36,626 nucleotides of DNA from Fluviicola sp. (GTDB lineage: Bacteria > Bacteroidota > Bacteroidia > Flavobacteriales_D > Crocinitomicaceae): assembly GCA_021300395.1 (NCBI GenBank), contig JAJTEO010000007.1, forward strand, positions 1 through 36,626. The letters are read 5' to 3'. Of the stretch, positions 8,958 through 16,861 are shown piece by piece. Below the pieces are notes generated by a model, which saw nothing but the letters and a program-made list of their open reading frames with translations, did no database searches and was not told the origin of the DNA. Every line of letters begins with the position of its first letter. The first letter of the stretch is position 1. A program made the position numbers and the translations under genes.

Positions 8958-9149
8958 TTAGGCATACTTAACAAGTATTATGATACCAAGTGCTAAAAAG
9001 CCTAAACCTATAAATAAGAGATTAACAAACGGCCAAGTCCGTGCATGATATTTTTTGTTTTCCATAATAATTGCATAGTAAAATGCTATACAACTTAATA
9101 ATAAAAAAAAGATTCCACCATAAATTGAAAACATAAATTTATCTATCAT
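8958..9149 (-). CDS. small two-helix membrane protein, unknown function
   Basis: The 63-residue protein has two hydrophobic helices (about 6-28 and 41-62) joined by a short basic loop (NKKYHARTWP). It begins 26 bases after the mntA stop on the same strand and is followed by a strong terminator, so it is probably the last gene of the dpp11-hepT-mntA unit. I recognise no family. The composition and placement look like a real small gene rather than a chance frame, but only the length, the ATG start and the operon position support it. A role linked to the toxin-antitoxin pair is speculation. Confidence 0.6.
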   Translation of the reverse strand: MIDKFMFSIYGGIFFLLLSCIAFYYAIIMENKKYHARTWPFVNLLFIGLGFLALGIIILVKYA

Positions 9150-9175
9150 AATCTAAGGATTCTAATTTTTCAATG

Positions 9176-9475
9176 TTATTCACTTTCATAAACCACCTTT
9201 CCAAGTCGTTCAATATGATCTAATAAATCCACATTTTTAATTGAAGCTATACTTTTTAAATCAACTTTATAAATTAAATCAGATTCATCAAAATCATTTA
9301 ATATTTGAGAAATGATGGTTTCATCGATTTCATTTTTGATTACTAAATCAATGTCGCTTCGCTCATTAAAAGTGTTTTTCACACGAGAACCAAAAATTTC
9401 GACTCTAGAAACTTGAGAATATTTACTAAAAATTGATCGGATGATTTCGATTTCATTTTCTGATAAACCAAACAT
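9176..9475 (-). CDS. mntA: MntA-like minimal nucleotidyltransferase antitoxin
   Basis: The 99-residue MNT-fold protein contains the signature G-S-x10-D-x-D exactly: G29-S30, then ten residues, then D41-I-D43. A third acidic residue lies in KVDL at D72, so the metal and nucleotide site looks complete. In characterised HEPN/MNT (type VII) pairs the MNT protein transfers AMP to a tyrosine of the HEPN toxin and so neutralises it. The ATG starts one base after the hepT stop, so the two genes are tightly coupled, in the usual toxin-then-antitoxin order. Orphan MNT proteins also exist, but the neighbour makes the pair reading strong. Confidence 0.88.
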   Translation of the reverse strand: MFGLSENEIEIIRSIFSKYSQVSRVEIFGSRVKNTFNERSDIDLVIKNEIDETIISQILNDFDESDLIYKVDLKSIASIKNVDLLDHIERLGKVVYESE

Positions 9476-9476
9476 A

Positions 9477-9875
9477 TTATTTTAGTTTATTGATTAACCC
9501 TTCAAAAATTGAAACATATTCATTCAAAATGACTGGAACTACTTTTTCAAAAACCGAAACATCATAAGTATGACTTAATAAATTTCGATTTGAAATCATT
9601 TGAAACCATTCATCTGCTTGATCAATATATTTATTTGCAAATGCTTCACGAACAACCGATTTTGGGGAAATTTGATCTAATATTAAACCATCATTTTCCA
9701 TTTTATCTTTTAATGTTTTCCAAGCTAATTCTAAGGTAAATTCAAATCGCTGAACAATCCCCTCTTTTTCTAATTGAGATAATTTTGAATAATCTAGCTT
9801 TTGAACTTCTTTTAATAACTGAAATGCATTATTAAAATTTTCAAAGCGTTGTTTCCATCGAATGTCTTGTTCCAT
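9477..9875 (-). CDS. hepT: HepT-like HEPN ribonuclease toxin (HI0074 family)
   Basis: The 132-residue all-helical protein matches the nucleotidyltransferase substrate-binding family (RWKQRFENFNNAFQLL, ...RFEFTLELAWKTLKDKM, ...VVREAF). The HEPN RNase motif R-x4-H is present as R97-NLLS-H102, followed by T103 and Y104, giving the R-x4-H-x-Y form in which the tyrosine is the target of AMPylation by MntA. An intact motif suggests an active toxin. The gene lies nine bases after dpp11, and a TAnnTTTG element overlaps the dpp11 stop codon four bases before the hepT ATG. The pair may therefore have its own leaderless promoter or be read together with dpp11. Confidence 0.88.
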   Translation of the reverse strand: MEQDIRWKQRFENFNNAFQLLKEVQKLDYSKLSQLEKEGIVQRFEFTLELAWKTLKDKMENDGLILDQISPKSVVREAFANKYIDQADEWFQMISNRNLLSHTYDVSVFEKVVPVILNEYVSIFEGLINKLK

Positions 9876-9879
9876 AATT

Positions 9880-9887
9880 CAAATTTA
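9880..9887 (-). promoter_or_regulatory. -7 element overlapping the dpp11 stop, before hepT
   Basis: On the - strand TAAATTTG matches TAnnTTTG. Its first three bases are the dpp11 stop codon (TAA, 9885-9887) and it ends four bases before the hepT ATG. The spacing equals that at padR and at the methyltransferase gene. No well-spaced -33 box is seen. Confidence 0.4.
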
Positions 9888-12020
9888 ATGCTTCACCAAC
9901 ACCATCTCATCTACCAAATGCTTCGCTCCAGCAAATTTATCCATTACCCAAAGAACATATCGGATATCAACTACAACATTTCTACAACGATTTGGATCGA
10001 ACATATAATCACTCATAGTGCTTTCCCAGGTTCTATCAAAATTTAATCCCATCAGATTTCCATTTCCATCGATTACTGGAGAACCAGAATTCCCTCCTGT
10101 TGTATGATTAGAACCTGTGAAACAAACCCATAATTCACCATTTTGAGCATATGGACCAAAATCTTTCGCATGGTATAAATCAACCATTCCTGGCAATAAA
10201 TCAAAATCTGGATTTCCTGAAGCGTGTTTTTGTAAAATTCCATCAGTAGTTGTATGCTCTAAATATTGCATTCCATCAACTGGTGCAGAACCTTCTATTT
10301 TACCATAGGTAACACGTAACGTACTATTCGCATCCGGCCAATGCTTGTCGTTTGGAAACATTACTAATTTTCCTTCCACATATGTTTTTAATAAAGAATT
10401 CATTTTTGGCATAAACGAACGCATTTTTGGCAATACATTTTCAGTGTATTTAGTCATTTCTTCTTTCCAAAATGAATAGCCTAAATCTTTATTCAATTTT
10501 TTAAGTGATTTACTACCAAAAGTATTTAAGAATTCTTCGAAACGTTTTGGACTTGTAAAAATTGATTTACTGTAAATTAATTTACTCATCACTAAAACAT
10601 TTTTAGTAGCGTATTCTTCTTTTGAAATTGTTTGACGGTAATATTCATCTGTCAATAATTCAAAAATTCGTTTATCTACATTCACATCATAATTCTTGAA
10701 AAATCCTTGCGCATTTCCTACCAATTCTTTCAATTTAGCCTCAACTTCATTTTTCGCTTTGTATTTATCGTAATTCGTAATAAATACATCTAATGCTTTC
10801 ACTAATTTGAAATACTCAGGACCAACTGAAAAATATTCAACTCCCATGTAATATTGAAAATCATACTTTGCATTATCATCAATCAATTGATTCATCATAA
10901 TGATCACATCACCATACTTCTCTCTCCATTCAGGTTTTGAATTCGCCATTTCTTGGTAACGCATTTCATACTCTTGCTTGATTTTTACAGCATCTAATTC
11001 TTGTAAACCTCCAATTTGACCTATCCATTTTTTATATGCATTCGCAATGCTTGCTTGTTTTGCTGAATATTTAATTCTCACCTCATCAGAAGCACGCATC
11101 GCAGCATCAATAACAGATAATGATTTTTCACGCATAGAAATTCTCGCTGGTCGTTCTTTCTCAATGATGTATTTAATTTGTCCAGAAACTAAATGTTGTT
11201 CTGTTGAACCTGGGAAACCATATACCATTGTGAAATCACCAATTTTTCTATCTCCAAAAGATATTGGTAAAAAATGAATTGGTTTATAAGGAACGTTCTC
11301 AGCAGCATATTTTGCTGGTTTGTTATCTGTACTCGCATAAATTCTGAAAACAGAAAAATCTCCAGTATGTCTCGGCCAAACCCAGTTATCAGTATCTCCT
11401 CCAAATTTTCCAATTGAGTTTGGTGGCGTTCCAACTAAACGAACATCTTCAAAAACTTCTTTTACAATTAAATAAAAATCATTTCCATAATTAAATGGTT
11501 TGATCTCTGCTTCGTATAATGTTCCATTCGTAGCATCTTTAATTAATTGCTCTACATTTCGACGCATGGTTGCTTCTTTTTTCGCATCGTCATCGCTTTC
11601 ATTGATTCCAAAAAGAACTGATTTTGTTACATCGTCAATACGAACCATTCTCGCAGCATATAAATTTGAATTCGGTAATTCATCTTTAAATGTTTTTGCC
11701 CAAAATCCATTTTTTAAGTAATCTTTTTCCAAAGAAGAATGTGATTGAATTGCTGAATAACCGCAATGGTGATTAGTTAATATTAATCCTTTATCTGAAA
11801 CTATTTCTGCTGTACAACCTCCGTTGAAATGCACGATTGCATCTTTTAAACTCGAGTGATTTACATCATAAATATCTTTTGCAGATAATTTCATCCCCAT
11901 TGCCTGCATATTTGACTCAAACGCAGTCAAAACAGATGGAATTAACATCCCTTCTTCCGCAACAACAATAAAACTTAAAAGAAAAGTGGTTACTAGAGAT
12001 AAAGTGTATTTTTTAATCAT
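9885..12020 (-). CDS. dpp11: S46 dipeptidyl peptidase, DPP11 type (Asp/Glu-specific)
   Basis: The 711-residue secreted or periplasmic serine exopeptidase releases dipeptides from oligopeptides. After a signal peptide (about residues 1-20) the chymotrypsin-like catalytic parts are visible: H85 in TNHHCGY, D221 in RHTGDFSVFRIY and S645 in GGNSGSPV. DPP11 and DPP7 are told apart by the residue 18 positions after the catalytic serine: Arg in DPP11, Gly in DPP7. Here it is R663 in GLNFDRTWES, which predicts cleavage after acidic P1 residues. The length is close to Porphyromonas gingivalis DPP11 (about 720). A TAnnTTTG element lies 19 bases upstream of the ATG. The toxin-antitoxin genes follow directly. 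The family call is firm; the specificity rests on one residue. Confidence 0.95.
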   Translation of the reverse strand: MIKKYTLSLVTTFLLSFIVVAEEGMLIPSVLTAFESNMQAMGMKLSAKDIYDVNHSSLKDAIVHFNGGCTAEIVSDKGLILTNHHCGYSAIQSHSSLEKDYLKNGFWAKTFKDELPNSNLYAARMVRIDDVTKSVLFGINESDDDAKKEATMRRNVEQLIKDATNGTLYEAEIKPFNYGNDFYLIVKEVFEDVRLVGTPPNSIGKFGGDTDNWVWPRHTGDFSVFRIYASTDNKPAKYAAENVPYKPIHFLPISFGDRKIGDFTMVYGFPGSTEQHLVSGQIKYIIEKERPARISMREKSLSVIDAAMRASDEVRIKYSAKQASIANAYKKWIGQIGGLQELDAVKIKQEYEMRYQEMANSKPEWREKYGDVIIMMNQLIDDNAKYDFQYYMGVEYFSVGPEYFKLVKALDVFITNYDKYKAKNEVEAKLKELVGNAQGFFKNYDVNVDKRIFELLTDEYYRQTISKEEYATKNVLVMSKLIYSKSIFTSPKRFEEFLNTFGSKSLKKLNKDLGYSFWKEEMTKYTENVLPKMRSFMPKMNSLLKTYVEGKLVMFPNDKHWPDANSTLRVTYGKIEGSAPVDGMQYLEHTTTDGILQKHASGNPDFDLLPGMVDLYHAKDFGPYAQNGELWVCFTGSNHTTGGNSGSPVIDGNGNLMGLNFDRTWESTMSDYMFDPNRCRNVVVDIRYVLWVMDKFAGAKHLVDEMVLVKH

Positions 12021-12039
12021 TGTAATTTTTTTAGAGTTC

Positions 12040-12047
12040 CAAAGATA
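12040..12047 (-). promoter_or_regulatory. -7 element for dpp11
   Basis: On the - strand TATCTTTG matches TAnnTTTG and lies 19 bases before the dpp11 ATG. No clear -33 TTG was found at the usual spacing. Confidence 0.45.
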
Positions 12048-12124
12048 TTAAAATCAGATTGAATTCTAGGCTGTTGTTAATGAAATGATGCATACAATTC
12101 AAAATAATCTACTTTTTCTACTTG

Positions 12125-12706
12125 ATGTTTACTTTTTCTGTAACTTCGTTTCAAATAATTTACATTTTGGAAATACTAAACATCATCTTTAGACTTGGAG
12201 TCGTTTTTGCCATTTTTGGTTTTCTTTGTCTATTCACAATGGATTCAAACGAAATCAATGTCAATCAATTAATCATTACTTGCTTGGTATTAGTTGCTTA
12301 TTTTGTTGGTAAACTTCAAAATCAACAAAAGAAAATGATGATGTTTCAAATGGTTTCCAATGGAATGAGACAAGATTTTAATAAATTTAATTTGAAAGCT
12401 GAAATTGGTGTTATTGTTTTTGCCATTTTGTTTTTTGTAGGATTTATTTTCTTTCCTGAATATGCTAAAAATCCTCTTTCGATCTGGTTTCATCAAAATA
12501 TTCTAGATATTGAAAAGGCTGCAATTCTAGGATTTATTTTTAAAGTAATCGGTTTCTTTTTCTTGGTAAACATCATCATGAAAATGATCAATGCATTTAC
12601 GTTATTGCTTTCTGGAGCTCCAATTGTCCAATCTTCAGCTTCGACTACTATTCAAAATGAAAACCCGAAAAAAGAGGATGAATTTGATGATTATGAGGAG
12701 TTGTGA
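12125..12706 (+). CDS. hypothetical integral membrane protein
   Basis: The 193-residue protein starts at ATG 12125; a TTG one codon earlier is less likely. Four hydrophobic segments are visible, around residues 20-38, 46-62, 92-110 and 132-155, with a basic Gln/Lys/Met-rich loop after the second. The C-terminal tail is acidic (KKEDEFDDYEEL). I recognise no conserved family or catalytic motif. The gene is divergent from dpp11 and convergent with coaE. A TTCGACTCCGCTC repeat begins one base past its stop codon. The function is unknown. Confidence 0.65.
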   Translation: MFTFSVTSFQIIYILEILNIIFRLGVVFAIFGFLCLFTMDSNEINVNQLIITCLVLVAYFVGKLQNQQKKMMMFQMVSNGMRQDFNKFNLKAEIGVIVFAILFFVGFIFFPEYAKNPLSIWFHQNILDIEKAAILGFIFKVIGFFFLVNIIMKMINAFTLLLSGAPIVQSSASTTIQNENPKKEDEFDDYEEL

Positions 12707-12707
12707 T

Positions 12708-12727
12708 TTCGACTCCGCTCAATCACC
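12708..12727 (+). repeat. third copy of the TTCGACT-C-GCTCA repeat
   Basis: TTCGACTCCGCTCAATCACC begins one base after the TGA of the membrane protein gene (12704-12706). It matches the core of the 7057-7104 repeats at 13 of the first 14 bases. It sits in the short convergent gap before the coaE 3' end. Confidence 0.65.
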
Positions 12728-12785
12728 ACTTATTCTCTACTCGATATTTTCGGTATTGATTAATGAAAAACAACTTTCTGTAAAG

Positions 12786-13364
12786 TCAATTAGAGAACTT
12801 AGATATTAAATCTGAGATTTGTTGTAAAAGCGGTTCTGATTCATCATTGTTGAGCACAAAATCTGCAAGTTTGATTTTGTCTTCATCTGCCCATTGATTT
12901 TTGATTCTCAATATCGCTTCTTGTTCTGTACAATTATCTCTTGCGATAATACGTTTGATTTTTAAACTTTCTGGAGAAGTAACTAAAATAGTTGAATCAA
13001 AGTTTTTATAAGCTCCCGTTTCAAAGAGAATAGCAGCTTCATTAAATACGATCTTGGATTTTTGAGTGGTAGCCCAATTTTCAAACGCTAATCTAACTGC
13101 AGGATGAACGATTGAATTCATTTTTTCCTTCAACGAAATGTCATTGAAAATTTTGCCGGAAATGTAGGTACGATTTAATTCATTATTTTGATAAGCTTCT
13201 TCACCTAACAAATTAATAATTTGAGACTTGACTAATTCATTTTCCGTCAATATGTTTTTAGCCTCAACATCAGAATAAAAAACAGGAAAACCTAACTGTT
13301 CAAAAACTTTACAAACAGTAGATTTTCCAGAACCAATTCCACCTGTGATTGCTATCTTTTTCAA
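12786..13364 (-). CDS. coaE: dephospho-CoA kinase
   Basis: This cytoplasmic P-loop kinase catalyses the last step of coenzyme A synthesis, ATP-dependent phosphorylation of dephospho-CoA. The Walker A loop GGIGSGKST occupies residues 8-16. Further family features are FPVFYSDVEAKNI, SIVHPAVRLAFE, the NEAAILFETGAYKNFD segment and a C-terminal NNDES. The length of 192 is normal. The start is TTG 13364: no ATG or GTG lies near, and TTG places MKKIAITGG at the correct position. The gene begins five bases after the siaC stop, so coaE is the third gene of a siaB-siaC-coaE operon. Confidence 0.95.
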   Translation of the reverse strand: MKKIAITGGIGSGKSTVCKVFEQLGFPVFYSDVEAKNILTENELVKSQIINLLGEEAYQNNELNRTYISGKIFNDISLKEKMNSIVHPAVRLAFENWATTQKSKIVFNEAAILFETGAYKNFDSTILVTSPESLKIKRIIARDNCTEQEAILRIKNQWADEDKIKLADFVLNNDESEPLLQQISDLISKFSN

Positions 13365-13369
13365 AGAAA

Positions 13370-13753
13370 TTATATTTCCTCTACTTCAATCATGTTGAAT
13401 GGAAGTTTGATGATCGCTTGATAATCTTCACCTGCTTCTTCCATATCTTCATCATCTTCTTCGTAGTACCAATTCACTAATACTTCAGCACCTTTTGTTT
13501 TCAATGATTCTAGTTTTTTAAATAAATCTAAAATACATTTTGAAGAAGAAGTATTGAAGTATTCTAATTTAATATCAACGATTGTTTTATCTTTTGGATT
13601 TGCTCCGTAATTTTCAATCCAGTCATTCAACGGTTTGTAAAATTCAACTGAATTTTCAGGAATTGAACGCCCTTTTAACTCAAGTACACCCGAAGCACTA
13701 TCAAAATTTACAGCTGGTGTTTTTGCTGAACCTTCTCGTAAAATATTTTCCAT
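13370..13753 (-). CDS. siaC: SiaC family regulatory phosphoprotein (DUF1987)
   Basis: The 127-residue protein runs from ATG 13753; a TTG nine bases earlier is less likely because MENILREGSAKTPAVNFD fits the family start. The family pattern TP-x-V-x-FD, GRSIPENS, FY-x-PL-x-x-W and YFNTSSSK is clear. In Pseudomonas SiaC the phosphorylated residue is Thr68, and here the threonine of YFNTSS is also residue 68. SiaC is phosphorylated by SiaB and dephosphorylated by SiaA, and the unphosphorylated form activates the diguanylate cyclase SiaD. siaB lies ten bases upstream. No siaA or siaD is in the window, so the output here is unknown. Confidence 0.88.
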   Translation of the reverse strand: MENILREGSAKTPAVNFDSASGVLELKGRSIPENSVEFYKPLNDWIENYGANPKDKTIVDIKLEYFNTSSSKCILDLFKKLESLKTKGAEVLVNWYYEEDDEDMEEAGEDYQAIIKLPFNMIEVEEI

Positions 13754-13763
13754 AATCCTCAAT

Positions 13764-14318
13764 TTAATCTATTTTGACATTTAGACTGAAAAAACAATGA
13801 TTTTCGTCTATATCTAAAAATTCATATTCTAATTTATTCCCCGATTTTCGAGCGATATCTATCATCCCTAAACCAGCAGTCCCTTTATCTGACACCGTTC
13901 CATTACATAAAACCGACTGATAATAATCTCTCAATTGCTCTTTGTCTAAACTATTAATTTTAATTAATCGCTCTTCTAATTCCAAAGCCAATTCTCTTTC
14001 TATGTAATTTCCTGTTTGAATCAAAAAACCTTGTTCGTTTTTCACAACCATGATTAAAGCTGTGCGAGGTTCTTTTTTTGTTTTTCCTTGTAAACTTATA
14101 TCATCATCGATATGGTGATATAGGTTTTGAATACATTCTACCAAAACATTAAAAACTTTTTTCTTGCGTTTTGATGTTTCGTCCAAACTCTGCATTTTTG
14201 TTTCCATCAAATGCAAAACGGAAGCTAAAAAATCAGCCGTTACAATCCCATTGAAAGATAATATGATATCTTCCATCTCCATCGTTCTATACAACTTGAA
14301 GATTCGTTTCAGTGACAT
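13764..14318 (-). CDS. siaB: SiaB family protein kinase (DUF6272)
   Basis: The 184-residue GHKL-ATPase-like kinase is the usual partner of SiaC. Visible parts are a helix carrying the N-box (NVLVECIQNLYHH, about residues 57-69, with E61 and N65 spaced as in GHKL ATPases) and a glycine-rich loop GTAGLG at 146-151 followed by MIDIARKSG. It begins at ATG 14318; a second ATG 12 codons in could also serve. siaC follows after ten bases. A TAnnTTTG element lies 30 bases upstream. The family call is firm, and kinase activity is inferred from relatives. Confidence 0.85.
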   Translation of the reverse strand: MSLKRIFKLYRTMEMEDIILSFNGIVTADFLASVLHLMETKMQSLDETSKRKKKVFNVLVECIQNLYHHIDDDISLQGKTKKEPRTALIMVVKNEQGFLIQTGNYIERELALELEERLIKINSLDKEQLRDYYQSVLCNGTVSDKGTAGLGMIDIARKSGNKLEYEFLDIDENHCFFSLNVKID

Positions 14319-14348
14319 TGTAATTAGCCTTTATTTATGATTTACAAA

Positions 14349-14356
14349 CAAATATA
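14349..14356 (-). promoter_or_regulatory. -7 element for the siaB-siaC-coaE operon
   Basis: On the - strand TATATTTG matches TAnnTTTG, 30 bases before the siaB ATG. A TTATTT-GT-AAATAA inverted repeat (14376-14389) lies about 20 bases further upstream and could bind a regulator. Confidence 0.4.
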
Positions 14357-14468
14357 TGAAAATAAGGTTAAATTTTTATTTGTAAATAACAATTTCAAGA
14401 AAAAATAATATGAAAAATATTTAGAGTTTATGATTACGCCCAAAATTAGAATTGTAGTGAGCTAATCT

Positions 14469-14493
14469 TTAACAAAATTAACATCAAATTAAC
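14469..14493. repeat. three TTAAC repeats in the siaB/methyltransferase divergent gap
   Basis: TTAAC occurs at 14469-14473, 14478-14482 and 14489-14493, with the last two inside an AAATTAAC unit. The spacing is roughly one helical turn. It could be a binding site for a regulator of either divergent gene, or chance in AT-rich DNA. Confidence 0.25.
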
Positions 14494-14559
14494 TTGTACT
14501 ATTTACATGTTGTAAAGATGAAAATAACGATAACTCAAAAAAAACTTTAGAATTTAAGC

Positions 14560-14567
14560 TATATTTG
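14560..14567 (+). promoter_or_regulatory. -7 element directly before the methyltransferase gene
   Basis: TATATTTG matches TAnnTTTG and ends four bases before the ATG at 14572, the same arrangement as at padR and hepT. A leaderless mRNA is expected. Confidence 0.45.
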
Positions 14568-14571
14568 TAAT

Positions 14572-15306
14572 ATGAGTAAAAAAGATTGGTTTGAAGCATG
14601 GTTTGATACATCGTATTATCATTCACTTTATCAAAATAGAAACGAAGAGGAAGCAGAAAATTTTGTTCAAAATCTTTCAGACTTCTTAAATCTACCAACA
14701 GATTCAAAAGTCGTTGATTTGGCTTGCGGAAAAGGTCGTCATTCTATTACCTTAAATAAAATTGGTTATGACGTACTAGGAGTTGATCTTTCTGAAAATA
14801 GTATCTCAATTGCTAAAGAATTTGAAAACGAAAAGTTAAAGTTTGAAATTCATGATATGCGTGAAATGTTAGGCCAAAATAACGTTCAAGCAGTCTTCAA
14901 TTTATTTACAAGTTTTGGATATTTCGACAAACTAAAAGATAACGAAAAAGTGATCGCTTCTGTGAAAGAAATGTTAGCTAAAAACGGATGGTTTGTAATA
15001 GATTTCATGAATTCTCAAAAAGTAATAAATAACTTAGTATATTCTGAAAGTAAAATAGTTGACTCAATAAAATATAATATTTCAAGAGAATATACTGGTA
15101 CGCATATCTTAAAACACATACGCTTTCAAGATGGAAGCAAAAATTTCGATTTCACAGAGAAAGTTCAAGCTTTAAAACTATCAGATTTCAAACAATTATT
15201 AGCTAAAAATCGATTTGAGATTATTCGAACTTTTGGCGACTTTAATTTAAATGATTTTGATGAAGAATCTTCAGATCGATTAATCATTATTGCAAGAAAA
15301 AAATAA
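14572..15306 (+). CDS. class I SAM-dependent methyltransferase
   Basis: The 244-residue cytoplasmic protein opens with WFEAWFDTSYYHSLYQNRN, common in a Bacteroidota methyltransferase group. SAM-binding motif I is VVDLACGKGRHS (residues 47-58), followed by the acidic end of beta-2 in VLGVDLS, and motif IV-like FNLFTSFGYF. The substrate is not evident; small-molecule or tRNA targets are possible. The ZIP transporter gene starts on the base after its stop codon, so the two are co-transcribed. Confidence 0.88.
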   Translation: MSKKDWFEAWFDTSYYHSLYQNRNEEEAENFVQNLSDFLNLPTDSKVVDLACGKGRHSITLNKIGYDVLGVDLSENSISIAKEFENEKLKFEIHDMREMLGQNNVQAVFNLFTSFGYFDKLKDNEKVIASVKEMLAKNGWFVIDFMNSQKVINNLVYSESKIVDSIKYNISREYTGTHILKHIRFQDGSKNFDFTEKVQALKLSDFKQLLAKNRFEIIRTFGDFNLNDFDEESSDRLIIIARKK

Positions 15307-16032
15307 ATGGAAACATTTTTAGTATACTTAGGTTTAGTTGGAGCAGTTGTTTTGGGTGGAATTATTGTCACTTATCTACATGCTGCTAACAAAAATAAAT
15401 TCATAAAACTGATGTTAAGTTTTAGTGGTGGCTTTTTATTAGCCATTGCTTTTACTCATTTTGTCCCTGAATTATATGCCTCTGAAACTAAAAATATTGG
15501 ACTATTTATTTTACTTGGATTCTTAATTCAATTGGTTTTAGAGTTTTTCTCCGGCGGAATCGAACATGGTCACGTTCACGTACACAAGGGACAAAAAATG
15601 CCATGGGGCTTATTTATTTCGCTTTCTGCTCACTCTATTTTAGAAGGAATACCGTTAGGAAATCAATATGCTGGAATTGAAGTTGGCCATCAACATGGAG
15701 AACATTCATTGTTGTTTGGGATTTTGTTTCACCAATTACCAGTTGCTGTTGCTTTGATGACGCTTCTTTTGAACACAAACATCTCTAAATTAAAAGCTTG
15801 GTTGATTTTGATTGCTTTTGGCATCATGACTCCGCTTGGATTAACCATTGGATTAATTTCTTCAACTGCTGCTTCATTCTTAGATTTCAACATGATATTA
15901 GCAATTGTAGTGGGTATGTTTCTTCATATTTCTACAACCATCATTTTTGAAACAAGCGAAAACCACAAGTTTAACATCCTCAAACTGACAAGTATTTTAA
16001 TCGGCTGTACACTTGCATTTTTAATGCATTAA
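15307..16032 (+). CDS. ZIP family divalent metal transporter
   Basis: The 241-residue inner-membrane protein has about eight helices. The ZIP metal-site motifs are present: HSILEGIPLG at 109-118 (helix IV) and FHQLPVAVAL at 141-150 (helix V). Two histidine-rich loops, EHGHVHVH near 86-93 and GHQHGEH at 127-133, fit Zn2+ or another divalent cation. The direction is probably uptake into the cytoplasm, as for ZIP proteins in general. The ATG follows the methyltransferase stop with no gap. Its own stop overlaps the convergent SGNH gene by four bases, leaving no room for a separate terminator. Confidence 0.92.
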   Translation: METFLVYLGLVGAVVLGGIIVTYLHAANKNKFIKLMLSFSGGFLLAIAFTHFVPELYASETKNIGLFILLGFLIQLVLEFFSGGIEHGHVHVHKGQKMPWGLFISLSAHSILEGIPLGNQYAGIEVGHQHGEHSLLFGILFHQLPVAVALMTLLLNTNISKLKAWLILIAFGIMTPLGLTIGLISSTAASFLDFNMILAIVVGMFLHISTTIIFETSENHKFNILKLTSILIGCTLAFLMH

Positions 16033-16838
16033 AGTTTCTTTTTCTGAATTTCATCAACGCCTTCCAAACCATATTTTTTTCGGTGGAACATGACATTTCT
16101 TTCAGCTACTGATTGTAAATAATAACAAATCTTTGGACCTAATTTCCCATAGTAATTTGAACCAACTGGACTTTCATTAAAGATGGCTGCATAGAAACAA
16201 GAAGCCGCTAAATACGAACCTTTTAAGCTTGGATGCCCACCATCTTTCACGTACAACTTAACATCCCCTCTTCTTTTTCTAGAATCTTTCCAAGCCATTC
16301 CTACGGGAACAACACCAATATCATACGTCTTATACAAATTCAAATATTGGTTACTGATTTTATTCGCCATTTTCAAAAAGGTATTCGCCTCTTTATTTGG
16401 CTTATAACCATCACGATAACCCCAAGTCATGTAAAACAACATTTTAGTGTATGGATTATTCTTTTGAATCATTGCAATAATTCGCTCTAAGGCAGGTAAC
16501 GTTTTGTTTTGAATAATCTTAGAATCTCTTATAAAATCTCTACTAGAACCTTGGATGATTACATAATCCCAATCTTGACTTTTAATTGCCCTTTTAACTG
16601 CATTTCGATGTGAATGACCAAAGATTGTCGCCTTTCCTTTGGTACAATCTTCTACATAAACTTTCTTACCTTTTGAAATTGCTATTCCTTCAAAAATAGT
16701 TGGCATATTATTTCTATAGGTCAAGCTATTTCCGATAAATAAAATTTTGATTTTTTCTTTATCAATTGGTTTTAAGTAAATTACTACAGGAATAATTACA
16801 ATAACCAAAAGCAAACTAATTTTCCAATATTTCTTCAT
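16029..16838 (-). CDS. SGNH/GDSL-type hydrolase, membrane-anchored or secreted
   Basis: The 269-residue protein has an N-terminal hydrophobic segment (about 6-22), acting as signal or anchor, so the catalytic domain is outside the cytoplasm. SGNH block I is ILFIGNSLT with nucleophile S38. IIQGSS near 95-99 and the DGGHP motif with D199 and H202 complete a Ser-Asp-His set. The family includes esterases and acetyl transfer or removal enzymes. As the last gene of the polysaccharide operon, 23 bases after the phosphoglycosyl transferase, it may edit O-acyl groups on the glycan. The substrate is inferred from context only. Confidence 0.78.
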   Translation of the reverse strand: MKKYWKISLLLVIVIIPVVIYLKPIDKEKIKILFIGNSLTYRNNMPTIFEGIAISKGKKVYVEDCTKGKATIFGHSHRNAVKRAIKSQDWDYVIIQGSSRDFIRDSKIIQNKTLPALERIIAMIQKNNPYTKMLFYMTWGYRDGYKPNKEANTFLKMANKISNQYLNLYKTYDIGVVPVGMAWKDSRKRRGDVKLYVKDGGHPSLKGSYLAASCFYAAIFNESPVGSNYYGKLGPKICYYLQSVAERNVMFHRKKYGLEGVDEIQKKKL

Positions 16839-16861
16839 TGCAAAATAAATTTAAACTTTCC

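Noticed and set aside
11189-11434. 81-codon - strand frame inside dpp11
   Set aside because: It lies in another frame of the same strand within an intact, strongly conserved peptidase gene.
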